A DNA stretch of 64,000 bases from JANYHH01 sp965249745 (lineage in GTDB: Bacteria; Deinococcota; Deinococci; Deinococcales; JAAFIG01). Both the position numbers and the translations under genes were made by a program. Location: the NCBI GenBank assembly GCA_965249745.1, contig OZ252252.1, positions 1,302,001 to 1,366,000 of the forward strand, read 5' to 3'. This document shows positions 1 through 7,005 of this stretch, one piece after another. The number at the start of each line of letters is the position of its first letter. The first letter of the stretch is position 1. The notes beneath the pieces were generated by a model that saw only the letters and a list, made by a program, of their open reading frames with translations, did not search any database and was not told the origin of the DNA.

Positions 1-270
1 TCGGTGCTAGGCCTGCTGCTTGGAACCGGGGCGGGCTGGCTGCTCGCGGGGGTCGGCGGCGCGGTCGCCGGGGCGGTCGGGCTGGGCATCATCAGCTTTT
101 TCGGTCTGTCCGAATCCGCGCTGGCTCGAGGCATGTGGGCGCAGACGAACGCGGTCGAAGGCTTGTTCGCCTTGCTGCGATTGCTGGGGCGGGCAGCCTT
201 GGCGGTGCTGGTGATCGTCGCGGTCGGACTGGTCGTGTTCTTCGTGACGCGGTTCTGGAACGTGCGTTGA
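1..270 (+). CDS. Small membrane protein, 5' end possibly outside window
   Basis: The reading frame is open from base 1 and stops at 268-270. A GTG at position 4 could be the start, but the window edge prevents a decision. The 89 visible residues begin with a Gly/Ala-rich hydrophobic stretch (about residues 2-35) followed, after an amphipathic piece, by a strong C-terminal transmembrane helix ending in FFVTRFWNVR. No family recognised. It ends 120 bases before the converging secreted-protein gene; nothing else is visible in that gap. Confidence 0.5.
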   Translation, partial: SVLGLLLGTGAGWLLAGVGGAVAGAVGLGIISFFGLSESALARGMWAQTNAVEGLFALLRLLGRAALAVLVIVAVGLVVFFVTRFWNVR

Positions 271-390
271 GCGCTGCCGCTCGACGGTGTTCTCGCGGGG
301 CTGTTCACGACTGTAGCCAGCGGTCGGGCGAGACAGGCTCGAGACCCAGCGTTGACCGACCCTTACTCCGCAGGGGGTGACTCGAGCCGG

Positions 391-1077
391 TCAGGGTTTC
401 GTGAAACTCACCAGTTGCGAGGTGCTGGTCTGCTTTCCTACAGCCGTGACGCTCTTGACCAATCCAACGCCCTTGACGAACCACGACGTGGACGTGTTCG
501 TGGTGTTGATCGGCGTGTTCTTACCATTTAGCGTCATCGTCAGGTTCAACACGATCTTCTGCGAGACTTTCAACGCCGTGTACGTGCCCGCCGGAACCTT
601 GACGGTCTCTTCTTTCAGGATCGTGCTTTCAATGCTGACGGTTCCGCTCTGCGCCATGTTCTGACCGCTCATGGAACTGGTGATCTTGACCTTGTACGAG
701 TACGTCCAGCCGCCACCGACGATCCATTGCGCGGCGGGCGGAAAGGCGGCTCCGCTGTGGGACAGGGTCTCCACCTTGATGTTGGCTGCGCCGCTCAGTG
801 TGGCGTACCGGGTTTGCACCAAGCTGCCATCGGCGGCGCAGTCAATCGTGTTCTGGATTTTCAGCTTTCCGAAATCGTTCTCCACGGTAAAGCCCAAAGC
901 ATCGCCGCTGAGAATCCGTTGCGTGTACTGCGAGCTGCTAAACCCGGAGTTCTCGAAAACCCAGGTGGTCTTGGGAGTGGACGGGTAATACGGGTGATTG
1001 CAAGCGGCGACCGCAGTCGCACTGAGGAAGCTCGAGCCGAGGGAAAGTGCCAGCGCGCAGATGGCGAGGAGTTTCAT
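391..1077 (-). CDS. Secreted TapB/DUF3108-like protein
   Basis: The 228-residue protein has a classical signal peptide (residues 1-25, hydrophobic core LLAICALALSLG) ending AVAAC. Cys26 could be a lipidation site (VAAC is an acceptable lipobox) or could pair with the second Cys in NTIDCAADG. The rest is beta-rich. The segments VKVPAGTYTALKV and SWFVKGVGLVKSV match the pattern 'valPAGTFxaxkV ... WfakGVGlVk' typical of TapB/DUF3108-like extracytoplasmic proteins, whose role is poorly known. The ATG at 1077 follows a TAGGGT hexamer with a 6-nt gap, so the mRNA is probably leaderless. Family assignment is from pattern memory only. Confidence 0.7.
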   Translation of the reverse strand: MKLLAICALALSLGSSFLSATAVAACNHPYYPSTPKTTWVFENSGFSSSQYTQRILSGDALGFTVENDFGKLKIQNTIDCAADGSLVQTRYATLSGAANIKVETLSHSGAAFPPAAQWIVGGGWTYSYKVKITSSMSGQNMAQSGTVSIESTILKEETVKVPAGTYTALKVSQKIVLNLTMTLNGKNTPINTTNTSTSWFVKGVGLVKSVTAVGKQTSTSQLVSFTKP

Positions 1078-1083
1078 GGCTTC

Positions 1084-1089
1084 ACCCTA
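1084..1089 (-). promoter_or_regulatory. -10 hexamer TAGGGT of leaderless secreted-protein gene
   Basis: On the minus strand TAGGGT is followed by GAAGCC and then the ATG at 1077. No convincing -35 or Shine-Dalgarno sequence is visible. Confidence 0.6.
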
Positions 1090-1124
1090 GCGCAAAGCCA
1101 GGCAAAGAATCTGAAACTGCCAGC

Positions 1125-1250
1125 TCTACTGAGTTCGGCTCTACTAAGTTCGGCTCTACTAAGTTCGGCATAGTCAAGTTAACGTTTGAAGATAATCGAG
1201 TGCGTCTATGAGGCAAACGTGGGTCAGCCGAAGCGTGCCGTTATCAGTAG
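1125..1250 (+). repeat. ~95-bp dispersed repeat, copy 1, left end triplicated
   Basis: This is a member of the repeat family whose left end reads TACTGAGTTCGGCA and whose right end reads TGCCGTTATCAGTA, an imperfect terminal inverted repeat. The core contains TGCGTCTATGAGGCA, a degenerate form of the family hairpin. Here the left end is present as three tandem 15-base units (1125-1139, 1140-1154, 1155-1169). It lies between the secreted-protein gene and the nucleoside phosphorylase gene and contains no open frame. Confidence 0.85.
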
Positions 1251-1282
1251 CGTCCTCGAGCGGCTGAACGTCTGACATGAGC

Positions 1283-1288
1283 TAGACT
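1283..1288 (+). promoter_or_regulatory. -10 hexamer TAGACT, leaderless phosphorylase gene
   Basis: TAGACT is followed by GCCCGC and the ATG at 1295. There is no ribosome-binding site between, so transcription should start at or next to the start codon. Confidence 0.65.
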
Positions 1289-1294
1289 GCCCGC

Positions 1295-2587
1295 ATGACG
1301 ATTCCTGAAATCCTCGAGCGGAAACGCGACGGGGCAGAGCACACTCGGGCTGAACTCGAGGCGCTGGTTTTGGGCTTCACCCGTGGTGAAGTTCCCGATT
1401 ACCAGGTCGCCGCGTGGTTGATGGCGGTCTTCCTGCGGGGCATGACCGCTCAGGAAACGGCGCTCTTGACGCAGGTCATGGCGGCCTCCGGCGAACAGTT
1501 GGATTTGAGTTCCTTGCCGCGCACCGTGGACAAGCACAGCACGGGCGGCGTCGGCGACAAGACCAGTCTTGTACTGACGCCGATCCTGGCCGCCTGCGGT
1601 TTGACGGTCGCCAAGATGAGCGGGCGCGGTCTGTCCCACACGGGCGGCACGATAGACAAGCTGGAGAGCATTCCCGGCTGGAACCCGGAACTCGAGGAGG
1701 CGGCGTTTCTGCGTCAAGCCCAGGGGATCGGGTTGGTGCTGGTCGGGCAGAGCAAGAACCTGGCTCCCGCCGACGGACTGCTGTACGCGCTCCGCGACGT
1801 GACCGGGACCGTGCCGAGTGTGGCGCTGATCGCCTCGAGCATCATGAGTAAAAAGCTGGCCAGCGGTTCCGAGACGATTGTGCTGGACGTGAAAGTCGGC
1901 GCGGGCGCGTTCATGAAAACCTTGGAGGCGGGACGCGAACTGGCTCGAGCCATGTTGGAGATTGGAAAGAACAGTCGGCGCAATGTGCGGGCCGTGCTGA
2001 CCGACATGGACGCGCCGCTGGGTCGCATGGCGGGGAACGCTTTGGAAGTCAGGGAGGCCCTGGAAACGCTGCACAACCGTGGCGAGACTGACCTTAGGGA
2101 ACTCTGCCTGGCATTGGCGGAGGAGGCGCTGCTCGCCATGTCGTACACCCCCGAAGACGCGCTGCGCCTGCCACGAGAAGCCTTGGAATCCGGTCGCGCC
2201 CTCGAGAAATTTCGCGCCTTCGTCGTGGCGCAAGGCGGCGATGGTAGGTATGTGGACGACCCTGGGAAGCTGAATGTGGCCTCGAGTTTGGAGATTGTCA
2301 CGGTCTCATTTGATGGTTTCGTCGAAAAGCTGGACGCGCTCTCCGTCGGGAAAGCGGTGCTGGCCCTGGGTGGTGGCCGCGAGCAGAAGGGCGAGGCGAT
2401 AGATCACGCGGTCGGGGTGGAACTGCACCTGAAACCTGGCGATGCGGCCAGGGCGGGACAGCCGTTCGCCACGCTGTATCACAACGGGCGCGGTCTGGAA
2501 ACCGCCACGAGTTTACTGAAGAACGCCCTGACGCTCTCGAGTGCTGCCGTCAAAGCCAGCCCACTGATCTTGGAGCGGATGGCGTGA
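1295..2587 (+). CDS. deoA: Pyrimidine-nucleoside/thymidine phosphorylase
   Basis: The enzyme catalyses phosphorolysis of thymidine (and, in the Pdp subtype, uridine) to base and (deoxy)ribose-1-phosphate in cytoplasmic pyrimidine salvage. At 430 residues it has the usual length. Visible are the N-terminal helical domain (EILERKRDGAEHTRAEL), the phosphate-binding signature KHSTGGVGDKTSL near residue 80, the SGRGLSHTGGTIDKLESIPG segment, and the substrate loop SSIMSKKLASG. The C-terminal domain ends with the swapped HAVGVELHLKPGD region. Sequence alone does not separate the thymidine-specific from the Pdp type. It is followed after 22 bases by the LapA-like gene and probably shares its transcript. 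Confidence 0.92.
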   Translation: MTIPEILERKRDGAEHTRAELEALVLGFTRGEVPDYQVAAWLMAVFLRGMTAQETALLTQVMAASGEQLDLSSLPRTVDKHSTGGVGDKTSLVLTPILAACGLTVAKMSGRGLSHTGGTIDKLESIPGWNPELEEAAFLRQAQGIGLVLVGQSKNLAPADGLLYALRDVTGTVPSVALIASSIMSKKLASGSETIVLDVKVGAGAFMKTLEAGRELARAMLEIGKNSRRNVRAVLTDMDAPLGRMAGNALEVREALETLHNRGETDLRELCLALAEEALLAMSYTPEDALRLPREALESGRALEKFRAFVVAQGGDGRYVDDPGKLNVASSLEIVTVSFDGFVEKLDALSVGKAVLALGGGREQKGEAIDHAVGVELHLKPGDAARAGQPFATLYHNGRGLETATSLLKNALTLSSAAVKASPLILERMA

Positions 2588-2609
2588 AAGTCAGTTCCTG
2601 GAGGAACCT

Positions 2610-3173
2610 ATGAAGCTGTACAACGTGCTATTCGTAATCGTGCTGGTCCTGGCTGCCGTGTTTGCCTTCGCCAACGCCAGCACCATGTTGCGTCCCACGG
2701 CGGTCGTGATTCCGTTCGTTGGCACGCAGATCGTGCAACTGCGACTCTGGGGCACGGTTGGGTTCCTGGGACTGGCCGCGGTTTACAGCCTGCTCTGGTA
2801 TTTCAGCAGCACCCGGCAACGCGCCAAGAGTGCCGACACCCTGCAAAAGCTCGAGGAGATGCGGCGCACGCTGGACGAACGCGAGGCGACGCGTTTCTCC
2901 AACCTACAAACGCAATTAGAAAGTCAGTTCGCGCAAGTTCTGTCGCGCCTTGAGCCGGGCGCAACGGCTGCCCCAAAAGGCGGGTTTCTGTCGCGTCTGA
3001 CCGGAACGTCCACGCCAAACCCCGCGCCCGTAACCGCTGGAGCCACACCCGCCACCTTAGAAACTCTGGTTTTGCGCATTGAAAAAGTGCGCGACGAACT
3101 GGCCGCCGACATCGCCGCTAGCGAGCACGAGATCTTGCAGGCGCTCGAGGTCATGAAAGACCAGCCGCGCTGA
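2610..3173 (+). CDS. LapA-domain inner-membrane protein
   Basis: The protein has 187 residues with two N-terminal transmembrane helices (about 5-24 and 44-66). A basic turn STRQRAKSAD follows, then a cytoplasmic coiled coil (about 74-110), a Pro/Ala/Thr-rich linker and a second short helix at the C-terminus. This is the layout of LapA/DUF1049 proteins, which in E. coli act with LapB in envelope assembly; the role here is inferred only from the fold. TGGAGGA lies 7 nt before the ATG and the gene follows the phosphorylase stop by 22 bases, so it is likely translated from that mRNA. Confidence 0.65.
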   Translation: MKLYNVLFVIVLVLAAVFAFANASTMLRPTAVVIPFVGTQIVQLRLWGTVGFLGLAAVYSLLWYFSSTRQRAKSADTLQKLEEMRRTLDEREATRFSNLQTQLESQFAQVLSRLEPGATAAPKGGFLSRLTGTSTPNPAPVTAGATPATLETLVLRIEKVRDELAADIAASEHEILQALEVMKDQPR

Positions 3174-3312
3174 CGCCTCGTGTAACTGGCTGAATTGAAA
3201 CCCGGCTCGAGATTGCTGCTGCCTGAACATCACCGTTGCCACTCGAGTCTAGCGGGTACTGGTCTGGCTGAGGTTCCTGGCGCGGCGTCACCGCTCGCAA
3301 CTTTCCCTGCGC

Positions 3313-3318
3313 TAGACT
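3313..3318 (+). promoter_or_regulatory. -10 hexamer TAGACT upstream of DUF4097 gene
   Basis: TAGACT lies 12 nt before the ATG at 3331, giving a predicted 5' leader of only about 5 nt with no Shine-Dalgarno sequence. Confidence 0.5.
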
Positions 3319-3330
3319 CGTAGTGACCCT

Positions 3331-4323
3331 ATGCGCGAAGAGACTCCGAAACCCCCTGCCAACTCGTGGATACCGCTGGGTATTTTCCTGCTGGTGATGC
3401 TGTTCACCCCGCTCGGGCGCGTCTGGGGGCTGGCGGTCATCGTCGTTGGGGCACTGATCTGGCTGAAACGCGTACCACTCCAAACCGGGCTGCTCTGGGC
3501 GGGCGTCGCCTTTGCGGGCGGCGTGCTGAGCGCCGGATCGTGGTCACCGACGACGCTCGCGCCAAACTTCCGCGAGGAACCGCGCGACGAGCAAAGCCTG
3601 CCAGCCAATTTCAAGCGGCTCGAGGTGACGACGTTCGACGGTTTCGTGCGAGTCACGGCTCGTTCTGGACTGTCACGGGTGAGGTTTGAGCGGAAAGGCG
3701 GCGCGACGGTTTCGTTGGAGCAGCACGGCGATACGGTCACGATCAACACGCGGCGTCCATTCTTTAGCTTCAGCAGCGGTGTCAACGTCACGCTGGAAGT
3801 CCCAGAGGGCTTGGAAATCGTCGTGCGGACCAGCAACGGCTTCGTGGAACTTCAGGGTCGGGCGCAGGGGGCTGACCTGAAAACCAGCAATGACCGCATC
3901 AGCCTGCGAGACGCTGGGACGATCAATGCCCGCTTGGAGACCAGCAACGACGCGATCACCGTGGAACGCGCTTCCGGTACACTCTGGGCCCACACCAGCA
4001 ACGGGGCCGTGCGCGTCTTCGACTCGAGCCTGTCCTTGGACACGGAAACCAGCAACGCGGGTATCAGCCTGGAACGCGTGACGCTCACCAACAACACCAA
4101 GAGCCGCGCCGAAACCAGTAACGGCAATATCACCGTGACTGGTTTGACCGCCCCGAGCGGACTGCTGATCCGCGGCTCCACCAGCAACGCCAGGGTGGAC
4201 GTGAACGCGCCAGGTTTGGACGTGCGGGTCGAGGACACGAAGTTCGAGGCACGCAAAAATGGGTTTGGCACGGCGGAACTGGAGTTGCAGACCAGCAATG
4301 ATCGCGTCACCGTGCGCCCTTAA
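3331..4323 (+). CDS. DUF4097-type membrane-anchored beta-helix protein
   Basis: The N-terminus carries about three hydrophobic segments (residues 12-29, 30-46, 50-68). From about residue 85 a long repetitive beta region follows, in which the triplet TSN(G/D/A) recurs roughly every 18-22 residues (at least eight times). This is typical of DUF4097 ('putative adhesin') right-handed beta-helices. The family is often linked to envelope stress or cell-surface roles, but no function is established. The protein is 330 residues and appears complete. It stands alone, 157 bases after the LapA-like gene. Confidence 0.8.
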   Translation: MREETPKPPANSWIPLGIFLLVMLFTPLGRVWGLAVIVVGALIWLKRVPLQTGLLWAGVAFAGGVLSAGSWSPTTLAPNFREEPRDEQSLPANFKRLEVTTFDGFVRVTARSGLSRVRFERKGGATVSLEQHGDTVTINTRRPFFSFSSGVNVTLEVPEGLEIVVRTSNGFVELQGRAQGADLKTSNDRISLRDAGTINARLETSNDAITVERASGTLWAHTSNGAVRVFDSSLSLDTETSNAGISLERVTLTNNTKSRAETSNGNITVTGLTAPSGLLIRGSTSNARVDVNAPGLDVRVEDTKFEARKNGFGTAELELQTSNDRVTVRP

Positions 4324-4346
4324 ACTTTTGCTCGAGCGATGAAACC

Positions 4347-4440
4347 TACTGAGTTTGGCATGGTTAGATCCCTGTTTTAGAGCGGAAAAATGCGTCTGTG
4401 ACGCAAACGTGAGGTAGCCGAATCATGCCGTTATCAGTAG
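4347..4440 (+). repeat. ~95-bp dispersed repeat, copy 2
   Basis: Left end TACTGAGTTTGGCATGG, inner hairpin TGCGTC-TGT-GACGCA, right end ATGCCGTTATCAGTA. The element is complete and lies between the converging DUF4097 and merR-type genes. Confidence 0.9.
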
Positions 4441-4497
4441 CGTTGAAGCTGCTTGGTCGGCCAACCTCGAGCGTGACTTGATAATTGCGGAATCAGC

Positions 4498-5337
4498 TCA
4501 CACGAACGGCACGGCAATGTCGAACGCGGATTGATCCGGGCGGAGGCTGTCCCAGGGCGCTTCCTCGAAATACACCTCACGACCGCCCACGCCAGTCTGC
4601 CCACGCTCGCGCATGTACGTGAACAGCGCGTCGTAGCCCTGCATCAACTCTGGGCCATCCACCGAACCTCGAGTCATGACGATGAACGCCTCTTCGTGGG
4701 CTGAATCAACCCGAATTCTGACCTCACCGGAAGGCTCGAGCGAACCGATGAACGGCACGCCCGCCTCGGCGGGACCATCCGAATCCGCGTCCACCCTCCC
4801 GTGATAAATCACGAACGGCGCACCGCTCGGTTGCGCTCCAGCCGCCGCCAGCAACCGGAACAAGGTTGAATGCGCCTCGGGAATAAACTGCCCAATCCCA
4901 TCCTTGAAGACATGACGTTGAATCGTGGCGATTTTCTGCTCTGGAACGCTGCGGGTCTTGATCTCGAACATCGGCTTTCCTTTCCCCTCGAGCGGATTGA
5001 GTTTCGCCTCGAGGAACAACACCAAATTGCGTCCTTCACGCATGTGCGCTTCCACTTCGTGCCAGTACGCGACCAACTCGGAGGCTGCCGATTGACCATC
5101 AAGCTCGAGCAACCTGGCAATCCGGTTCAAAGGCATCTCGAGTTGCCGCAACCAAGCGATCAATTGCGCCCGCTCGAGTTGATCGGCGGCGTAATACCGA
5201 TAGCCCGATTGCGGATCGGTGAAACGCGGCTCGAGCAGTCCGAGCGCGTCGTACAGACGCAAGGCTTTTTGCGTGAGTTGCGTTTGACGGGCGAACTCGC
5301 CGATGGTCACGTGATCGGTTGAACGTGTCTCGTTCAT
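4498..5337 (-). CDS. MerR-family regulator with effector-binding domain
   Basis: The protein has 279 residues. The N-terminal MerR winged helix-turn-helix (VTIGEFARQTQLTQKALRLYDALGLLEP, then the wing SGYRYYAADQLERAQLIAWLRQLEMPL) is followed by a dimer helix and a GyrI-like/BmrR-type ligand domain (from about residue 115, MFEIKTRSVPEQKIATIQRHV, ending YFEEAPWDSLRPDQSAFDIAVPFV). Such proteins activate promoters with overlong 18-20-bp spacers by untwisting the DNA. I chose ATG 5337 over the upstream ATG 5361 because the former sits 6 nt after a -10-like CAAACT. No target gene is adjacent apart from itself; ligand unknown. Confidence 0.9.
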   Translation of the reverse strand: MNETRSTDHVTIGEFARQTQLTQKALRLYDALGLLEPRFTDPQSGYRYYAADQLERAQLIAWLRQLEMPLNRIARLLELDGQSAASELVAYWHEVEAHMREGRNLVLFLEAKLNPLEGKGKPMFEIKTRSVPEQKIATIQRHVFKDGIGQFIPEAHSTLFRLLAAAGAQPSGAPFVIYHGRVDADSDGPAEAGVPFIGSLEPSGEVRIRVDSAHEEAFIVMTRGSVDGPELMQGYDALFTYMRERGQTGVGGREVYFEEAPWDSLRPDQSAFDIAVPFV

Positions 5338-5343
5338 GGGTTC

Positions 5344-5374
5344 AGTTTGGGGTTTGACCAAGGGGCAAAGTCAA
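5344..5374 (-). promoter_or_regulatory. MerR-type promoter with 19-bp spacer
   Basis: On the minus strand TTGACT (5369-5374) and CAAACT (5344-5349) are separated by 19 bp. The spacer carries an inverted repeat (TTGAC ... GTCAA around CCCC-TTGG), as expected for an operator of a MerR activator. The -10 ends 6 nt before the ATG at 5337, so the transcript would be leaderless and autoregulated. Confidence 0.6.
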
Positions 5375-5430
5375 GGGGACGCTGGGAGCAAGAAACCACC
5401 GCGAGACCTCGACCGGCGTCTAAGTTCGCT

Positions 5431-5454
5431 CAAAAACAGCCCGGACACGGGCTG
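5431..5454 (-). terminator. Orphan intrinsic terminator pointing left
   Basis: Read on the minus strand: stem CAGCCCG, loop TGTC, stem CGGGCTG, then TTTTTG. It is a good rho-independent terminator, but no gene ends just upstream of it on that strand. It may end an unannotated small RNA from 5455-5800, or be a relic. Confidence 0.6.
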
Positions 5455-5562
5455 GTTGCGAATTGATCTGCGTCTCGAGATGTGAACGTGTCGGCCGACT
5501 CGAGTGGCGGGGTGTCGGGTAACGCTGGGCACGTGTCGCACGACCCCACCGTCAGCTTCGCT

Positions 5563-5590
5563 GCCACCTCCCCTGCGAAGTAGGGGCGGA
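5563..5590. repeat. GGGGCG-type palindromic repeat, copy 1
   Basis: The two arms CTCCCCT and AGGGGCGG surround GCGAAGT. Related GTAGGGGCGA/TCGCCCCTAC sequences occur at 23253-23276, 25481-25506 and 61786-61839, always between genes. Confidence 0.5.
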
Positions 5591-5791
5591 CAAAAGCTCG
5601 AGGCTTGCAAGTTGCTATGCTGCAAGCGAGAACCAATGAGTAAGCGTGTATTGAGTCGAACCTCGCCCTACGAAAACCGTGTCCGGCTCGAGCGTTCGCT
5701 GTCATCTCGTAGGCGTGTTCTGATCGCTAGAATGTTTTACCAATCCACCTGAGACCGGTACAACTGACTCTCCTCCCAATTCCCTGCCTAG

Positions 5792-5821
5792 TTGACTCGA
5801 GCCTGCCCGCAATGCTACGTT
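5792..5821 (+). promoter_or_regulatory. Promoter of the asd attenuator leader
   Basis: TTGACT (5792-5797), an 18-bp spacer and TACGTT (5816-5821) form one of the better -35/-10 pairs in the window. The start point should fall at about 5828, directly at the GTG of the leader peptide. Confidence 0.65.
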
Positions 5822-5828
5822 TTCAGGC

Positions 5829-5864
5829 GTGAGTCAGACCCGCAGCAACACGACGACCATTTAG
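5829..5864 (+). CDS. Thr/Ile-rich leader peptide of the asd attenuator
   Basis: The open frame GTG-AGT-CAG-ACC-CGC-AGC-AAC-ACG followed by ACG-ACC-ATT-TAG encodes MSQTRSNTTTI. Three consecutive threonine codons and an isoleucine codon come just before the stop. An intrinsic terminator follows 25 bases later and then asd, whose product leads to threonine and isoleucine. This is the logic of the thr operon attenuator of enteric bacteria: shortage of charged tRNA-Thr or tRNA-Ile stalls the ribosome and favours an antiterminator. The GTG lies 7 nt after the -10, so the leader itself would be translated from a leaderless end. The peptide is seen directly; the regulation is inferred. Confidence 0.75.
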   Translation: MSQTRSNTTTI

Positions 5865-5867
5865 CGG

Positions 5868-5914
5868 CAGGCGAATCTCGTCTGTCGCTCCCGCCTTGTG
5901 GCGGGTTTTTTATT
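5868..5914 (+). terminator. Attenuator: antiterminator strand and intrinsic terminator
   Basis: The terminator hairpin is CCCGCC (5890-5895), loop TTGT, GGCGGG (5900-5905), then TTTTTTATT. Upstream, CAGGCG (5868-5873) can pair with CGCC-T-TG (5893-5898, one bulge), which would destroy the terminator. The first strand overlaps the region a ribosome covers or exposes near the leader stop codon at 5862-5864. Confidence 0.75.
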
Positions 5915-5937
5915 GCAAACCAGCCAAGAGGAGACCC

Positions 5938-6951
5938 ATGAAATTAGCAGTTGTCGGAGCCAGCGGCGCAGTCGGACATGAACTCCTGAGCGTTTTGGAG
6001 AACTCGAGCCTGAAATTTGATGAATTGCGGCTGTACGCCAGCCCGCGCAGCGCGGGGACGGAGCTGACGTGTCGCGGTCAGAAGCTGACGGTGGAAGTCA
6101 TGCCGGAGGGCGCGATAGAGGCGGACGTGATCCTGGCGAGCGCGGGCGGCAGCATCTCCAAGGCGCAGGCTCCGGTTTGGGTGGCGGCGGGCGCTGTTGT
6201 GATTGACAATTCTTCGGCGTTTCGGTACGACGACGCGATTGCGCTGATTGTCCCGGAGATCAACGGTGACGTGCTGCTCGAGGCTGACTGGAGCAAGGGC
6301 GGCATCATCGCCAATCCGAACTGCACAACTGCGATTCTGGTCATGGCATTGGAGCCGCTCCACAAGGCATTTGCTATTAAACGCGCAATTGTCAGCACCT
6401 ATCAGGCGACGAGCGGCGCGGGCGCGAAGGGCATGACGGAGTTGGAACAGCAAACCCGCAATCTATTGGCGGGAAAACCTGTCCAGCACGAGGTCTTCGT
6501 GCATCCGATCCCGTTCAACCTGATCCCGCACATTGATAGCTTCCAGGCGAACGGGTACACCAAAGAGGAGATGAAGGTCGTCTGGGAGACGCACAAGATC
6601 ATGCGTGCCCCAGAGATCAAGTTGAGCTGCACCGCCGTTCGCATTCCAACGATGCGCGCCCACAGCGAAGCGATCACCTTGGAACTGGAGCGTCCCGCCA
6701 CCCCGGAAGCCGCTCGAGCCTTGTTGCAGGGCGCGCCCGGTGTGGACGTGGTGGACGACCCGGCGCATAACTTGTACCCAATGCCACTGACCGCCAGCGG
6801 CAAAGGCAACGTGGAAGTCGGACGCATTCGCCAGAGCCTCGTGTTCGACGGTGGACTGGACCTGTTCGTGTCCGGCGATCAACTTCTGAAGGGCGCGGCA
6901 TTGAACGCCGTGCAGATCGCCGAGTACTTGCAGCAACACGCCAAGATCTAA
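5938..6951 (+). CDS. asd: Aspartate-semialdehyde dehydrogenase
   Basis: The enzyme reduces aspartyl phosphate to aspartate semialdehyde with NADPH, the branch-point step to lysine, threonine, methionine and diaminopimelate. The protein has 337 residues, a normal length. It starts with the Rossmann motif VVGASGAVGHELL, has the catalytic-cysteine loop NPNCTTAILVMAL near residue 125, the segment ATSGAGAKGM, and the substrate-binding RIPTMRAHSEAITLELE with its conserved Arg and His. I chose ATG 5938 because AAGAGGAG lies 5 nt upstream and the Rossmann strand starts at once. Expression is probably controlled by the Thr/Ile attenuator upstream. Aspartokinase lies 1.5 kb downstream on the same strand. 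Confidence 0.95.
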   Translation: MKLAVVGASGAVGHELLSVLENSSLKFDELRLYASPRSAGTELTCRGQKLTVEVMPEGAIEADVILASAGGSISKAQAPVWVAAGAVVIDNSSAFRYDDAIALIVPEINGDVLLEADWSKGGIIANPNCTTAILVMALEPLHKAFAIKRAIVSTYQATSGAGAKGMTELEQQTRNLLAGKPVQHEVFVHPIPFNLIPHIDSFQANGYTKEEMKVVWETHKIMRAPEIKLSCTAVRIPTMRAHSEAITLELERPATPEAARALLQGAPGVDVVDDPAHNLYPMPLTASGKGNVEVGRIRQSLVFDGGLDLFVSGDQLLKGAALNAVQIAEYLQQHAKI

Positions 6952-6960
6952 TGTTCTCGA

Positions 6961-6988
6961 GCGGGACACAGCGCTTGTGACCCGCCTT
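6961..6988 (+). terminator. Stem-loop after asd
   Basis: GCGGGACACA (6961-6970) and TGTGACCCGC (6976-6985) pair with one mismatch around GCGCT, followed by CTTTCT. The short pyrimidine tail makes this a weak or partial terminator between asd and the transporter gene. Confidence 0.45.
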
Positions 6989-7005
6989 TCTGATTGGAGC
7001 CAGCC

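Larger units (their letters stand above)
5375..5791. other. Gene-free region with terminator and palindromes
   Basis: There is no open frame with a credible start, codon pattern or motif. The region holds a minus-strand intrinsic terminator (5431-5454), a GGGGCG palindrome (5563-5590), several CTCGAG sites, and then the promoter of the asd leader at its right edge. Confidence 0.6.

Noticed and set aside
1244..2233. 329-codon minus-strand open frame opposite the nucleoside phosphorylase
   Set aside because: Wholly antisense to a clearly homologous enzyme; composition (His/Arg/Gln-rich) is typical of a GC-rich shadow frame and no motif is present.
5371..5705. Minus-strand frames with Arg/Ser-rich products
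   Set aside because: They run through an intrinsic terminator and a palindromic repeat and lack start signals.
5829..5937. Lysine riboswitch before asd
   Set aside because: The leader is only about 110 nt and contains a translated Thr/Ile peptide; no room for the ~170-nt lysine aptamer.
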